A stretch of 27,885 nucleotides of DNA from positions 1 to 27,885 of the forward strand of contig JAUQYA010000050.1 in NCBI GenBank assembly GCA_030837785.1. Direction: 5' to 3'. Position 1 is the stretch's first letter. Each line of letters begins with the position of its first letter. Positions 7,491 to 14,357 of this stretch are shown in pieces. The notes under the pieces are model-generated. The model did no database searches and was not told where the DNA came from. It worked only from the letters and a program-made list of their open reading frames with translations. This stretch comes from Albidovulum sp. Its GTDB lineage: Bacteria; Pseudomonadota; Alphaproteobacteria; Rhodobacterales; Rhodobacteraceae. The position numbers and the translations under genes were made by a program.

Positions 7491-8477
7491 TCAGCCCCGT
7501 GCCATCAGCCGGGCCGCATCCAGCATCCGGCAGGAAAAGCCCCATTCGTTGTCGTACCAGCCGAAGACCCGGATCAGCCCGGCCGCTGTCACATGCGTCT
7601 CGGGCAGTGCCATGACGATGCTCTCTGACCGCGCCCTGAGGTCGGAGGAGACCAGCGGCCGGTCGGTCCAGCCGATCACCCCGCCCGCCGCCCTCAGCGC
7701 CTCGTTCACCGCCGCGCGGCCGGGCCGCGCGCGGGTCATCACCGTGAAATCGACCGCCGAGACCGAGGCGGTTGGAACCCGCACCGCCGCGCCCTCGATC
7801 CGCCCCGCGAGCCCCGGCAGCACCACATCGAGAAGCCGCTGCGCCGAGGTCGTCGTCGGCACCATCGACAGTGCCGCGGCGCGGCTGCGGGCGAAGTCGG
7901 CGCCCGGCGCATCCACCGTGGGCTGGCTGCCGGTATAGCAGTGGATCGTGGTCATCCAGCCGGTCTCCACGCCCCATTCGCGGTCGATCAGCCGGGCAAG
8001 GGGGGCGAGCGCGTTGGTGGTGCAGGAGGCGTTGGAGACGATCCGGTGTGCGGGCGAAAGCCGTTCGTCATTCGCGCCGATCACCAGCGTGAAGTCGGCG
8101 GTGGAAGAGGGGCCGGAGACCAGCACCCGGCCGCCGCCGCCGCGCAGCCCGGCTTCGGCGAAGGACCGTTCGCCGCCGAGCCCGGTGCATTCCATCACCA
8201 CGTCGATGCCGGAGAGGTCGAGCGTGGAAAGGTCGCGCGCGCCGGTCAGGCGAATGCGGCGGCCGTCGACCACGAGCATGCCCTCCTCGAGCCGCACCTC
8301 GCCGGCCCAGGGCCCGAAGGTCGAATCGTATTCGAAAAGGTAGGCGGCCATCTCGGGCCGGGCGATGTCGTTGATGGCGACGATCTCGATCCCGTCGCCC
8401 GCCGGCCCGGAAAGCGCCGCGCGCAGGACCGACCGGCCGATCCGGCCGAAGCCGTTGAGCGCAACGCGGATGGGCAT
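7491..8477 (-). CDS. Type I glyceraldehyde-3-phosphate dehydrogenase, divergent paralogue
   Basis: A 328-residue phosphorylating GAPDH-family enzyme converting glyceraldehyde-3-phosphate to 1,3-bisphosphoglycerate with NAD(P). The Rossmann motif NGFGRIGR is at residues 8-15. The NAD-type Asp37 follows (IND), then catalytic Cys152 in ASCTTN, base His179 in TTIHCYT, substrate-binding RVPT and C-terminal WYDNEWGF. Several normally constant stretches differ: SGPSS replaces SAPAK, YTGSQPTVDAP replaces YTATQKTVDGP, and YDSTFG replaces YDSVHG. This looks like a paralogue more than the main glycolytic copy; an erythrose-4-phosphate dehydrogenase-like or other aldehyde substrate is possible. The ATG at 8477 has GGAGAAAGGA upstream. 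No pgk or other glycolytic gene is adjacent. Confidence 0.82.
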   Translation of the reverse strand: MPIRVALNGFGRIGRSVLRAALSGPAGDGIEIVAINDIARPEMAAYLFEYDSTFGPWAGEVRLEEGMLVVDGRRIRLTGARDLSTLDLSGIDVVMECTGLGGERSFAEAGLRGGGGRVLVSGPSSTADFTLVIGANDERLSPAHRIVSNASCTTNALAPLARLIDREWGVETGWMTTIHCYTGSQPTVDAPGADFARSRAAALSMVPTTTSAQRLLDVVLPGLAGRIEGAAVRVPTASVSAVDFTVMTRARPGRAAVNEALRAAGGVIGWTDRPLVSSDLRARSESIVMALPETHVTAAGLIRVFGWYDNEWGFSCRMLDAARLMARG

Positions 8478-8560
8478 GGGATGGTCCTTTCTCCTGTCGC
8501 CCCGACTCTACGCAAGCGCAAGCGATTGAAAACCCGGGAATTGTATCGGTGACACCCGGA

Positions 8561-9712
8561 TCAGAACCCCTTGCCGCGGGCGTTGACGGGCCAGAGGCAT
8601 TCGACGCGGCCACGCCTGAGGCCGACATACCAGTCATGCAGGTTGCAGGTCGGGTCGCAATGGCCGGGGATCAGCCGCAGCCGGTCGCCGGGGCGGAGCG
8701 TGCCGGCGGGATCGGCGATCACGCCGTGTTCGTCGGAGGCGGAGGTATAGGCCAGGTCGGGCCGGCCGGCGACGAGGGGCAGGCCGCTGTCGGTCGCCAG
8801 CGCCTTCAGTCCGGCGTCGCAGACGGCGCGGCCCGGGGCCGGCACGCTCATCACCTCGGTCAGGACGAAGAGCGCCTGCCGCCAGGTCCGGTCGAGCCGG
8901 TTGCCGTCGGTGTCGCGGATGCGGGCGTAATCGGCATCCATGAAGGCGTAGGAGCCGCATTGAAGCTCGGTATAGAGGCCGGAGGCGGCCTCGAACGGCC
9001 AGGAGCCGGTGCCGGCACCGGTCACCACGCCGGGCACAAGGCCCGCCGCATCCAGCGCGCCGATGGCCTCGCGGACGCGGGCATGGGCGGCATCGGCGGC
9101 GCGGCGGCGGTCCTCCGGCGGCTCGATGTGCTGCATCCCGCCGTGATAGGCGTGAAGCCCCGCATAGCGCAGCCCGGGCGCGGCCGCGACGGCGCGGGCC
9201 AGCGCCACGGCCATGCCCGCCTCGGGCGCGCCGCAGCGCCCGCCGCCGCAGTCAAGCTCGACATAGACATCAAGTGTGCTGCCGTGGCGCAGGGCCGCGG
9301 CGGACAGCTCCGCGACATTGGCCGGATCGTCGACGCAGACGCCGATCCGGGCGCCGCGCAGCGGCAGGCGGGCGAGCCGGTCTATCCTTGCCGCGCCACG
9401 GACCTCGTTCGTCACCAGCACGTCGGCGATGCCGCCCCGCACGAAGGCTTCCGCCTCGCTCACCTTCTGGGCGCAGAGGCCCACGGCGCCGTGGGCGATC
9501 TGGCGGTTTCCGACCTCGGCGGACTTGTGCATCTTGCCGTGCGGGCGCAGCCGCATCCCCGCGCTCCGTGCCGCTTCGGCCATCTTGCCCAGATTGCGCT
9601 CGAGCGCGTCGAGGTCGAGGGCGAGGCAGGGTGTCTGCACCTCGGCCTCCGCCATGCCGGGGCGGGCGGGGATGTCGTAGCCGACTTCGAGACGGGCGAA
9701 GGGATCGGTCAC
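8561..9712 (-). CDS. D-threonine / 3-hydroxy-D-aspartate aldolase family (BhcC-like)
   Basis: A 383-residue fold-type III PLP enzyme (alanine-racemase-like barrel plus beta domain). Lys60 in RPHGKMHKS is the expected Schiff-base lysine. His351 and Asp353 in PGHCDPTCN are the metal ligands of D-threonine aldolases. The segments VGYDIPARPGM, QKVSEAEAFVRGGI, LQCGSYAFMDADY and the ARGKGF end closely resemble Paracoccus BhcC, which cleaves or forms 3-hydroxyaspartate from glycine and glyoxylate. The genes for its aminotransferase, dehydratase and iminosuccinate reductase partners are not in this window, so a full beta-hydroxyaspartate cycle cannot be claimed. Translation starts at GTG 9712, overlapping the RNase T2 stop by four bases (GTGA). 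Confidence 0.82.
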   Translation of the reverse strand: MTDPFARLEVGYDIPARPGMAEAEVQTPCLALDLDALERNLGKMAEAARSAGMRLRPHGKMHKSAEVGNRQIAHGAVGLCAQKVSEAEAFVRGGIADVLVTNEVRGAARIDRLARLPLRGARIGVCVDDPANVAELSAAALRHGSTLDVYVELDCGGGRCGAPEAGMAVALARAVAAAPGLRYAGLHAYHGGMQHIEPPEDRRRAADAAHARVREAIGALDAAGLVPGVVTGAGTGSWPFEAASGLYTELQCGSYAFMDADYARIRDTDGNRLDRTWRQALFVLTEVMSVPAPGRAVCDAGLKALATDSGLPLVAGRPDLAYTSASDEHGVIADPAGTLRPGDRLRLIPGHCDPTCNLHDWYVGLRRGRVECLWPVNARGKGF

Positions 9713-10338
9713 CGGACAGCCTCCATCAGCGCGTCCGGCATCCGGCAGTCGCGCGCCGCATCCGCCCCGCAGGGCCGGAATTCCAGGTCCTTGGTCAGGC
9801 AGACCCGCGCCTCCTCGATCCGCCCGGCGTCGCAGGTGACGGTGATCATGGCCGGGTCGAGCCCCGGATTGGCCTCCACGAAGGCGTCCTCGACGACGCT
9901 GGCGGGCAGTTTCACATCCTTGCCGAGGGTGCGGAACACCGGCGGTATGACAATCCTTTCATAGGCCCGCCGCGATAGCGCGAAATAGTCGGACGGGGCG
10001 AGGCCCGAGCAGCGGCCGTGCTTCTTCCACTCGTACCAGGCAAGCCCGGCCGAGCCCATGATGTCGGCCATTGCCCGGGTCTGGCCCCGCGAGGGGTCGC
10101 CCGTCGCGGTGCGGCAATCGCTGGGCCAGCCGGTCTCGTGCTGCGGCCAGAGGCCGTGGAGGGTGAAGGAATGGTCGTGCCGGGGGTCGCACTGGTCCTC
10201 GCCCTTCGCATCGCCCGACAGCGAGCAGAAGGTGGGCGACCACGACAGCGACAGGACGTAGTAGTCGAACCGGCCCGCCGTCCCGTCTTCGGCGAGCGCG
10301 GGCAGCGCAGTAAGGAGAAGGGCGGCGATCACGCGCAT
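9709..10338 (-). CDS. Secreted ribonuclease T2 family enzyme
   Basis: A 209-residue periplasmic or secreted endoribonuclease with a signal peptide (MRVIAALLLTALPALA, cleavage near residue 16). Both catalytic motifs are intact: CAS1 FTLHGLWPQ with His61, and CAS2 EWKKHGRC with Glu103, Lys106 and His107. Several cysteines (38, 50, 75, 110 and others) fit disulfides outside the cytoplasm. Acid RNase T2 enzymes cut RNA through 2',3'-cyclic phosphate; in bacteria the likely job is scavenging external RNA. It overlaps the next gene, a cytoplasmic aldolase, by GTGA, an odd functional pairing. A -10-like TATAGT lies 28 bp upstream. Confidence 0.9.
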   Translation of the reverse strand: MRVIAALLLTALPALAEDGTAGRFDYYVLSLSWSPTFCSLSGDAKGEDQCDPRHDHSFTLHGLWPQHETGWPSDCRTATGDPSRGQTRAMADIMGSAGLAWYEWKKHGRCSGLAPSDYFALSRRAYERIVIPPVFRTLGKDVKLPASVVEDAFVEANPGLDPAMITVTCDAGRIEEARVCLTKDLEFRPCGADAARDCRMPDALMEAVR

Positions 10339-10365
10339 TTTCTCTTTTCTCCCGGGTCCGGAGCG

Positions 10366-10371
10366 ACTATA
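10366..10371 (-). promoter_or_regulatory. Candidate -10 element for the RNase T2 gene
   Basis: On the minus strand TATAGT lies 28 bp before the start codon in the 125-bp divergent region shared with trcR. A weak -35-like TTTTCG is 16 bp upstream of it. The leader contains GGGAGAAAAGAGAAA, which supplies the ribosome site. Confidence 0.3.
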
Positions 10372-10463
10372 CAGCGCCGCAATTCCCCGAAAACGAGGAA
10401 ACGCGGCCGGAAAGGTCGCAGCCGTTTTCCCGGCGCGGGAGAGATTTGTAAAGGAGAAGCCCG

Positions 10464-11234
10464 ATGACGAAACCGCTCATGGCCAAGGCCACGGCCGTCT
10501 GGCTGGTGGACAACACGACGCTCACGTTCAGGCAGATCGCCGATTTCTGCGGGATGCACGAGCTGGAGGTGCAGGGCATCGCCGATGGCGATGTGGCCGC
10601 GGGCGTCAAGGGCTTCGATCCGATCGCCAACAACCAGCTCGAAGCGTCCGAGATCGAGAAAGGCGAGAAGGATCCGCTCTATCGCCTGAAGATCAAGTTC
10701 AACCCCGCCGCGGTCGGCGAGGAAAAGCGCCGCGGCCCGCGCTACACGCCGCTGTCGAAGCGGCAGGACCGGCCGGCGGCGATCCTGTGGCTGGTGAAGT
10801 TCCACCCCGAGCTTGCCGATTCGCAGATCGCCAAGCTGGTCGGCACGACGAAGCCCACCATCGCCACGATCCGCGACCGGACGCACTGGAACATCTCGAA
10901 CATCACCCCGATCGACCCCGTCGCGCTGGGCCTGTGCCGCCAGTCCGAGCTTGACGCCGCCGTGCAGAAGGCCGCGAAGAAGACGGCGGCCGACGGCGCG
11001 GTGATGACCGATGACGAACGGCGCAAGCTCGTTTCCACCGAACAGTCGCTCGGCATGTCGACGGAGCCGAAGATGCCGTCGTCGATCGCGGGGCTTGCCA
11101 ATTTCTCGCTGACCCGCCCGGAGGAGGACGAGGAGAAGAACCCGGCCGACTATTCGGATGCCGACAGCTTCTTCAACCTGCCGCACGGCGACGACGAGGA
11201 CGAGGACGAGGACGACGCGAAGGGCCGCCGCTGA
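10464..11234 (+). CDS. trcR: TrcR/DUF1013 family cell-cycle transcriptional regulator
   Basis: A 256-residue alphaproteobacteria-specific protein. Two helix-turn-helix-like units are visible, about residues 20-40 (LTFRQIADFCGMHELEVQGI) and 117-135 (DSQIAKLVGTTKPTIATIRD). It has the family hallmark GFDPIANNQLEASEIEKGE and the TPLSKRQDRPAAILWLVK core. The C-terminus is a low-complexity acidic tail (DDEDEDEDD) ending in a short basic patch. The family is described as cell-cycle transcription regulators; the name rests on family resemblance. The ATG at 10464 has AAGGAG seven to eight bases upstream. It converges with a GbsR-type gene, 12 bp apart. Confidence 0.85.
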   Translation: MTKPLMAKATAVWLVDNTTLTFRQIADFCGMHELEVQGIADGDVAAGVKGFDPIANNQLEASEIEKGEKDPLYRLKIKFNPAAVGEEKRRGPRYTPLSKRQDRPAAILWLVKFHPELADSQIAKLVGTTKPTIATIRDRTHWNISNITPIDPVALGLCRQSELDAAVQKAAKKTAADGAVMTDDERRKLVSTEQSLGMSTEPKMPSSIAGLANFSLTRPEEDEEKNPADYSDADSFFNLPHGDDEDEDEDDAKGRR

Positions 11235-11246
11235 CCTGGCGGGCGG

Positions 11247-11771
11247 TCAGTCCTTCTTCTTCTTTTTCTTCTTCTTGCCCGCGGACCGGCCGTCCGCGGG
11301 TTTCGCGTTCGGGCCGGACAGGAAGCGTGCGGCAAGCTCGGCCGCATCGAGCACGGCGAAGGCCTCCATCCGTTCCGAAATCGTGGCGAGTGCGGCGTGA
11401 AGCGCGGCAATGCGCACATCGCCGGTTTCGGCTTCGGCGGCGAGGAGCCGGTCGAGCGCCGGCGCGATCGCGCGGCGCTGGCGGCCGGAGAGGAGGAGCC
11501 GGACGATTTCCCACGGGTCGGGGGGCGCGGTGAAATAGTCCTTCCGGTCGCCCGGCGCGCGGGCGCGCGAAACCAGCCCCCAGTCCCGCAGTTCCTTGAG
11601 CGCGGTCGAGACGTTGGAGCGTGACAGGCCGAGCGTTGCGGTCAGATCGTCGGCGCAGGGGGGCTGGCCCGCACGCCAGATCGCGGCAAAACACTGACCC
11701 GCGGGGCGCGACATGCCCAGAAGCGCACCGAGGTCGGCGACGATCTCGGGGTAAGGGGGCGTGCGCGGCAT
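11247..11771 (-). CDS. GbsR/MarR-type transcriptional regulator with oligo-lysine tail
   Basis: A 174-residue winged-helix regulator of the GbsR/MarR group. The helix-turn-helix is about residues 40-66 (DDLTATLGLSRSNVSTALKELRDWGLV), followed by the wing SRARAPGDRKDYF and the GbsR-type PPDPWEIVRLLL linker. The rest is helical (dimerisation). The last 11 residues are eight consecutive lysines (codons at 11253-11276) and Asp, a simple repeat not typical of the family. The target is unknown; GbsR relatives respond to choline in glycine-betaine synthesis, but no betaine gene is here. Aldose 1-epimerase lies 64 bp upstream on the same strand. Confidence 0.8.
   Translation of the reverse strand: MPRTPPYPEIVADLGALLGMSRPAGQCFAAIWRAGQPPCADDLTATLGLSRSNVSTALKELRDWGLVSRARAPGDRKDYFTAPPDPWEIVRLLLSGRQRRAIAPALDRLLAAEAETGDVRIAALHAALATISERMEAFAVLDAAELAARFLSGPNAKPADGRSAGKKKKKKKKD
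11278..11300. terminator. Perfect 9-bp palindrome at the trcR/GbsR convergence
   Basis: CCCGCGGAC (11278-11286) and GTCCGCGGG (11292-11300) are exact reverse complements around CGGCC and are followed on the plus strand by TTTCG. It lies inside the 3' end of the GbsR-type gene and could end the trcR transcript. The short T run makes this tentative. Confidence 0.3.
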
Positions 11772-11835
11772 GGCGGTCCTTCGGCTGCGCCCGGGGCAGG
11801 CGCCGGGGCCCAGCGTGGCAGGTCTGGCCGCCTCG

Positions 11836-12843
11836 TCAAGGCGTCTGCACCCGGTCGAGCCGGAATCGTATCACCTGACGATAGGTTTCGCCGGGCGGAA
11901 GGAGGGCCGGGGGGAAGTCCGGCCGGTTCGGCGCGTCGGGCCAGACCTGCGGCTCGAGCGCGATGCCCGCGAACGGGCCGTAGCCGCGACCGCCGAGCCC
12001 GAGGCCGGGCGGCACGGCAAGGTGGCGGCCGTCGTAGACCTGCAAGCCCGGCTCGGTCGTCTCGATCCGGAGCCGCACGCCCGAGGCGCCGGTGAGGGTG
12101 GCCGCCTCCGTCACCGGCTGGCGGGCGGGGGCGAGGCAGAAGTTGTGGTCGAGGGCCGGTACCTCCGATACCCTGTGCCCCGCGCGAAGGTCGAAGGGCG
12201 TTCCCTCCACCGGGCGGGGTGGCCCTTCGGGGATCAGCGAGGCATTGACCGGCAGGTAGCGGTCGGCGCGGACCGACAGGCGGTGGCCGCGGGTGTCGGC
12301 CGTGCCGTCGAGGTTCCAGTAGCCATGATGGGCGAGGTTCATCAGGGTCGCGGCATCGCTCGTTGCCGTCAGGGTGAGGGTCAGCGCGCCCGGGGCCGAA
12401 AGGGCGAAGCCGGCGCGGATCGTCCGGTTTCCGGGAAAGCCGCCGTCGCCGTCGGGCAGGTGGCAGATCAGCGTCGCGCGATCCGGCGCCGCGGCCTCGA
12501 TCTCCCAGATCCGGGCGTGAAGGCCCGAGGCGCCCGAGTGCAGAAGCGTCGCCTCCTCGTTGGCCTCGAAGCGGCACGGCCGGCCCTCGATCCGCGCGCT
12601 TGCCCCGGCGATCCGGTTGGCCACCGGCCCGACGATGGCCCCGGCATAGACGAGCGGCCCGGCATAGGCGGCGGGCTCGGCCGCACCGAGCACGAGCGGC
12701 CAGTCCACGCCGCCAAGCCGCAGATCCTGCACCGTCGCGCCCAGGGTGAGAAGGCGAAGCGCAAGCCCGCCTTCCGAAAGCGTGACGCTGTGGACAGAAC
12801 GCCCGTCCGCCGTCGCGCCCGCCTTTGCCACCATGCCCGTCAT
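11836..12843 (-). CDS. galM: Aldose 1-epimerase (galactose mutarotase)
   Basis: A 335-residue cytoplasmic enzyme of the GalM family interconverting alpha and beta anomers of hexoses or related sugars. Key regions are LLHSGASGLHARIWE (substrate pocket), LAHHGYWNLDG with the catalytic His, VPALDHNF with the sugar-binding Asp, GLQVYDG, and ALEPQVWPDAPNRPDFP with the catalytic Glu. I prefer the ATG at 12843 because AAGGGGG lies four bases upstream; an ATG at 12834 is possible. The gene sits 44 bp after znuA on the same strand but has no obvious link to zinc uptake. No sugar operon is adjacent. Confidence 0.9.
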   Translation of the reverse strand: MTGMVAKAGATADGRSVHSVTLSEGGLALRLLTLGATVQDLRLGGVDWPLVLGAAEPAAYAGPLVYAGAIVGPVANRIAGASARIEGRPCRFEANEEATLLHSGASGLHARIWEIEAAAPDRATLICHLPDGDGGFPGNRTIRAGFALSAPGALTLTLTATSDAATLMNLAHHGYWNLDGTADTRGHRLSVRADRYLPVNASLIPEGPPRPVEGTPFDLRAGHRVSEVPALDHNFCLAPARQPVTEAATLTGASGVRLRIETTEPGLQVYDGRHLAVPPGLGLGGRGYGPFAGIALEPQVWPDAPNRPDFPPALLPPGETYRQVIRFRLDRVQTP

Positions 12844-12887
12844 GCGGCCCCCTTGCCGGCGCATTGGCGCCTGCCGGTGGCCGGGCG

Positions 12888-13763
12888 TCAATCCCCTGAA
12901 AGGCAGTCGGCGATGGCCGTGGCGACCGCCTCCAGCACCGCGACATGGAGGTCCGGCCCGGGTTCCATCTCCTGCCCCGCGGGGTCGAGCGGGCGGCCGA
13001 GGCGGGCGTCGGTGCCGGCGACAAACTGTTCGATTCCGCGCGGATCGTGGCCGGCCTCGGGGAAGGCACAGGCGACGTCGCCCTTCTCTGCGAGGCCGCG
13101 CAGGTCTGCGACATGGGCGGCACCGGGGGCGGAGGCGTCGCCTTCGCCAAGACTTCCCACGACCGAAAGCCCATAGCGGACGGCAAGATACCCATAGGCA
13201 TCGTGGCCGAAGACCAGGCCCTTGTCGCGGGCGGGCGCGAACCGGTCCGCCAGCGTCTGGTCCAGCGCCACGAGCCGCGCCTGGGCCAGCGCCGCGTTGG
13301 CGCGATAAAGCGTGGCGTGACCCTCATCGAGGGCCGAAAGCGCGTCGGCGATCCGGCCGATCCAGGCCGCGAGGATCGTCGGATCAAGCCATGCGTGCGG
13401 GTCGGTTGCCGCGAGGCCGTCGCCGTCATAGACCCTGAGCCGGGTTCCCGGCGTGGCCAGAAGCGCGATCACCTCTCCGTCGTGGCCGGCCTGAAGCGCC
13501 CGGTCGAGCCAGGGGGTCATCTCCGGGCCGATCCAGATCACGAGGTCGGCGCCTGCGAGCGCGCGGACCTGCGAGGGCCTGAGCTGGAAATCATGCGCAT
13601 CGGCGCCGCGGTCGAGCAGCAGCATCGGTTCCGCCAGATCGCCCATGACGGTGGTGACCAGCGACTGCACCACCGGCGTGTCGGTGACGACCTGCGGCAC
13701 CTCGGCCATCGCGGGAAGCGCCAGGATCCCCGAAAGGGCGGCAGCGCGAAGGATGGGCGGCAT
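12888..13763 (-). CDS. znuA: Zinc ABC transporter substrate-binding protein
   Basis: A 291-residue periplasmic zinc-binding protein of the cluster A-I family with a signal peptide (residues 1-20, cleavage after AMA). Expected metal ligands are His57 (GADAHDFQ), His123 (TDPHAWLDP), His187 (FGHDAYGYL) and an acidic residue in FPEAGHDP (near 236-240). The flexible His-rich loop common in ZnuA after the second strand is missing; VYDGDGLAATD occupies that region. A GAGG site supports the ATG at 13763; a longer frame to 13817 would run through the operator. It is divergent from zur-znuC-znuB and shares their control region. Confidence 0.92.
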   Translation of the reverse strand: MPPILRAAALSGILALPAMAEVPQVVTDTPVVQSLVTTVMGDLAEPMLLLDRGADAHDFQLRPSQVRALAGADLVIWIGPEMTPWLDRALQAGHDGEVIALLATPGTRLRVYDGDGLAATDPHAWLDPTILAAWIGRIADALSALDEGHATLYRANAALAQARLVALDQTLADRFAPARDKGLVFGHDAYGYLAVRYGLSVVGSLGEGDASAPGAAHVADLRGLAEKGDVACAFPEAGHDPRGIEQFVAGTDARLGRPLDPAGQEMEPGPDLHVAVLEAVATAIADCLSGD

Positions 13764-13805
13764 CGGAACCTCGTCGCTCTCTTGTCGGGATGGGCGAAGT
13801 AATGT

Positions 13806-13822
13806 ATGTAATATCATAACAT
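13806..13822. promoter_or_regulatory. Candidate Zur operator between znuA and zur
   Basis: ATGTAATATCATAACAT is an imperfect palindrome (six of eight arm pairs match around a central T) in an AT-rich island between the divergent znuA and zur genes. It resembles alphaproteobacterial Zur sites with ATGTTAT arms. It overlaps an upstream in-frame ATG at 13821, which argues that zur starts at 13842. Binding of zinc-loaded Zur here would repress both transcripts. Confidence 0.6.
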
Positions 13823-13841
13823 GTCAAGGGGAACGCATCGG

Positions 13842-14357
13842 ATGGCCGATCCAGACGATTGCACGGTGCGCGGCCGGGCCGCTGCGATCGCCTTCGCGGC
13901 GCATGATCACGCTCTTTGCACCTGCGAGGGCATGGCGCGGGCCGAGGCGCTCAGCGCCGCCTCCGGCGCGAGGCTGACGCCGGTTAGGCGGCGGACGCTG
14001 GAGATCCTGCTGCAATCGCATCGCGCGCTCGGCGCCTATGAGGTGCTGGAGCGGCTGGCGGCGGAGGGGTTCGGAAACCAGCCGCCTGTCGCCTACCGGG
14101 CGCTCGACTTCCTGGTGGAGCAGGGGCTTGCCCATCGGATCCGCCGGCTGAACGCGTTTGCCGCCTGCATGCACCCGGGCGAGGTGCACAGCCCGGTGTT
14201 CTTCATCTGCCGCGCCTGCAACGCCGTGGCCGAGGCGCCGGCGGAGGCGGTTCGCGCGGCGGCCGAGCGTGCCGCGCGCGGGATCGGCTTCACCGTCGAG
14301 CGGATGAACGTCGAGGCGCTGGGCCTTTGCCCCGCCTGTGCGGAGGCGGCGGCATGA
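13842..14357 (+). CDS. zur: Zinc uptake regulator, Fur family
   Basis: A 171-residue Fur-family repressor. The winged helix covers about residues 45-100 (RLTPVRRRTLEILL, AYEVLERL, PVAYRALDFLVEQGLAHRI). The structural zinc site is formed by Cys123-X2-Cys126 (ICRAC) and Cys163-X2-Cys166 (CPAC). The regulatory site probably uses His in HPGEVHS. The N-terminus carries an extra metal-ligand-like patch, HDHALCTC (residues 21-28), also seen in some Zur proteins. I chose the ATG at 13842 (AGGGGA nine bases upstream) over 13821, which lies in the operator. The stop overlaps znuC (ATGA), so regulator and transporter are translated together and autoregulated. Confidence 0.9.
   Translation: MADPDDCTVRGRAAAIAFAAHDHALCTCEGMARAEALSAASGARLTPVRRRTLEILLQSHRALGAYEVLERLAAEGFGNQPPVAYRALDFLVEQGLAHRIRRLNAFAACMHPGEVHSPVFFICRACNAVAEAPAEAVRAAAERAARGIGFTVERMNVEALGLCPACAEAAA

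Noticed and set aside
7097..7615. Plus-strand open frame across the gap after the LysR gene
   Set aside because: Composition is Arg/Pro-rich, it runs through repeat copy B into the antisense of GAPDH, and no ribosome site or family motif supports it.
8542..8554. TGTATCGGTGACA as a LacI-type operator before GAPDH
   Set aside because: Only four of six arm positions match around an odd centre and no LacI-family gene is near; too weak to list.
11253..11276. T-rich tract after trcR as a classical intrinsic terminator
   Set aside because: No stable hairpin precedes the tract on the plus strand; the palindrome lies after it, and the tract is explained by lysine codons of the convergent gene.
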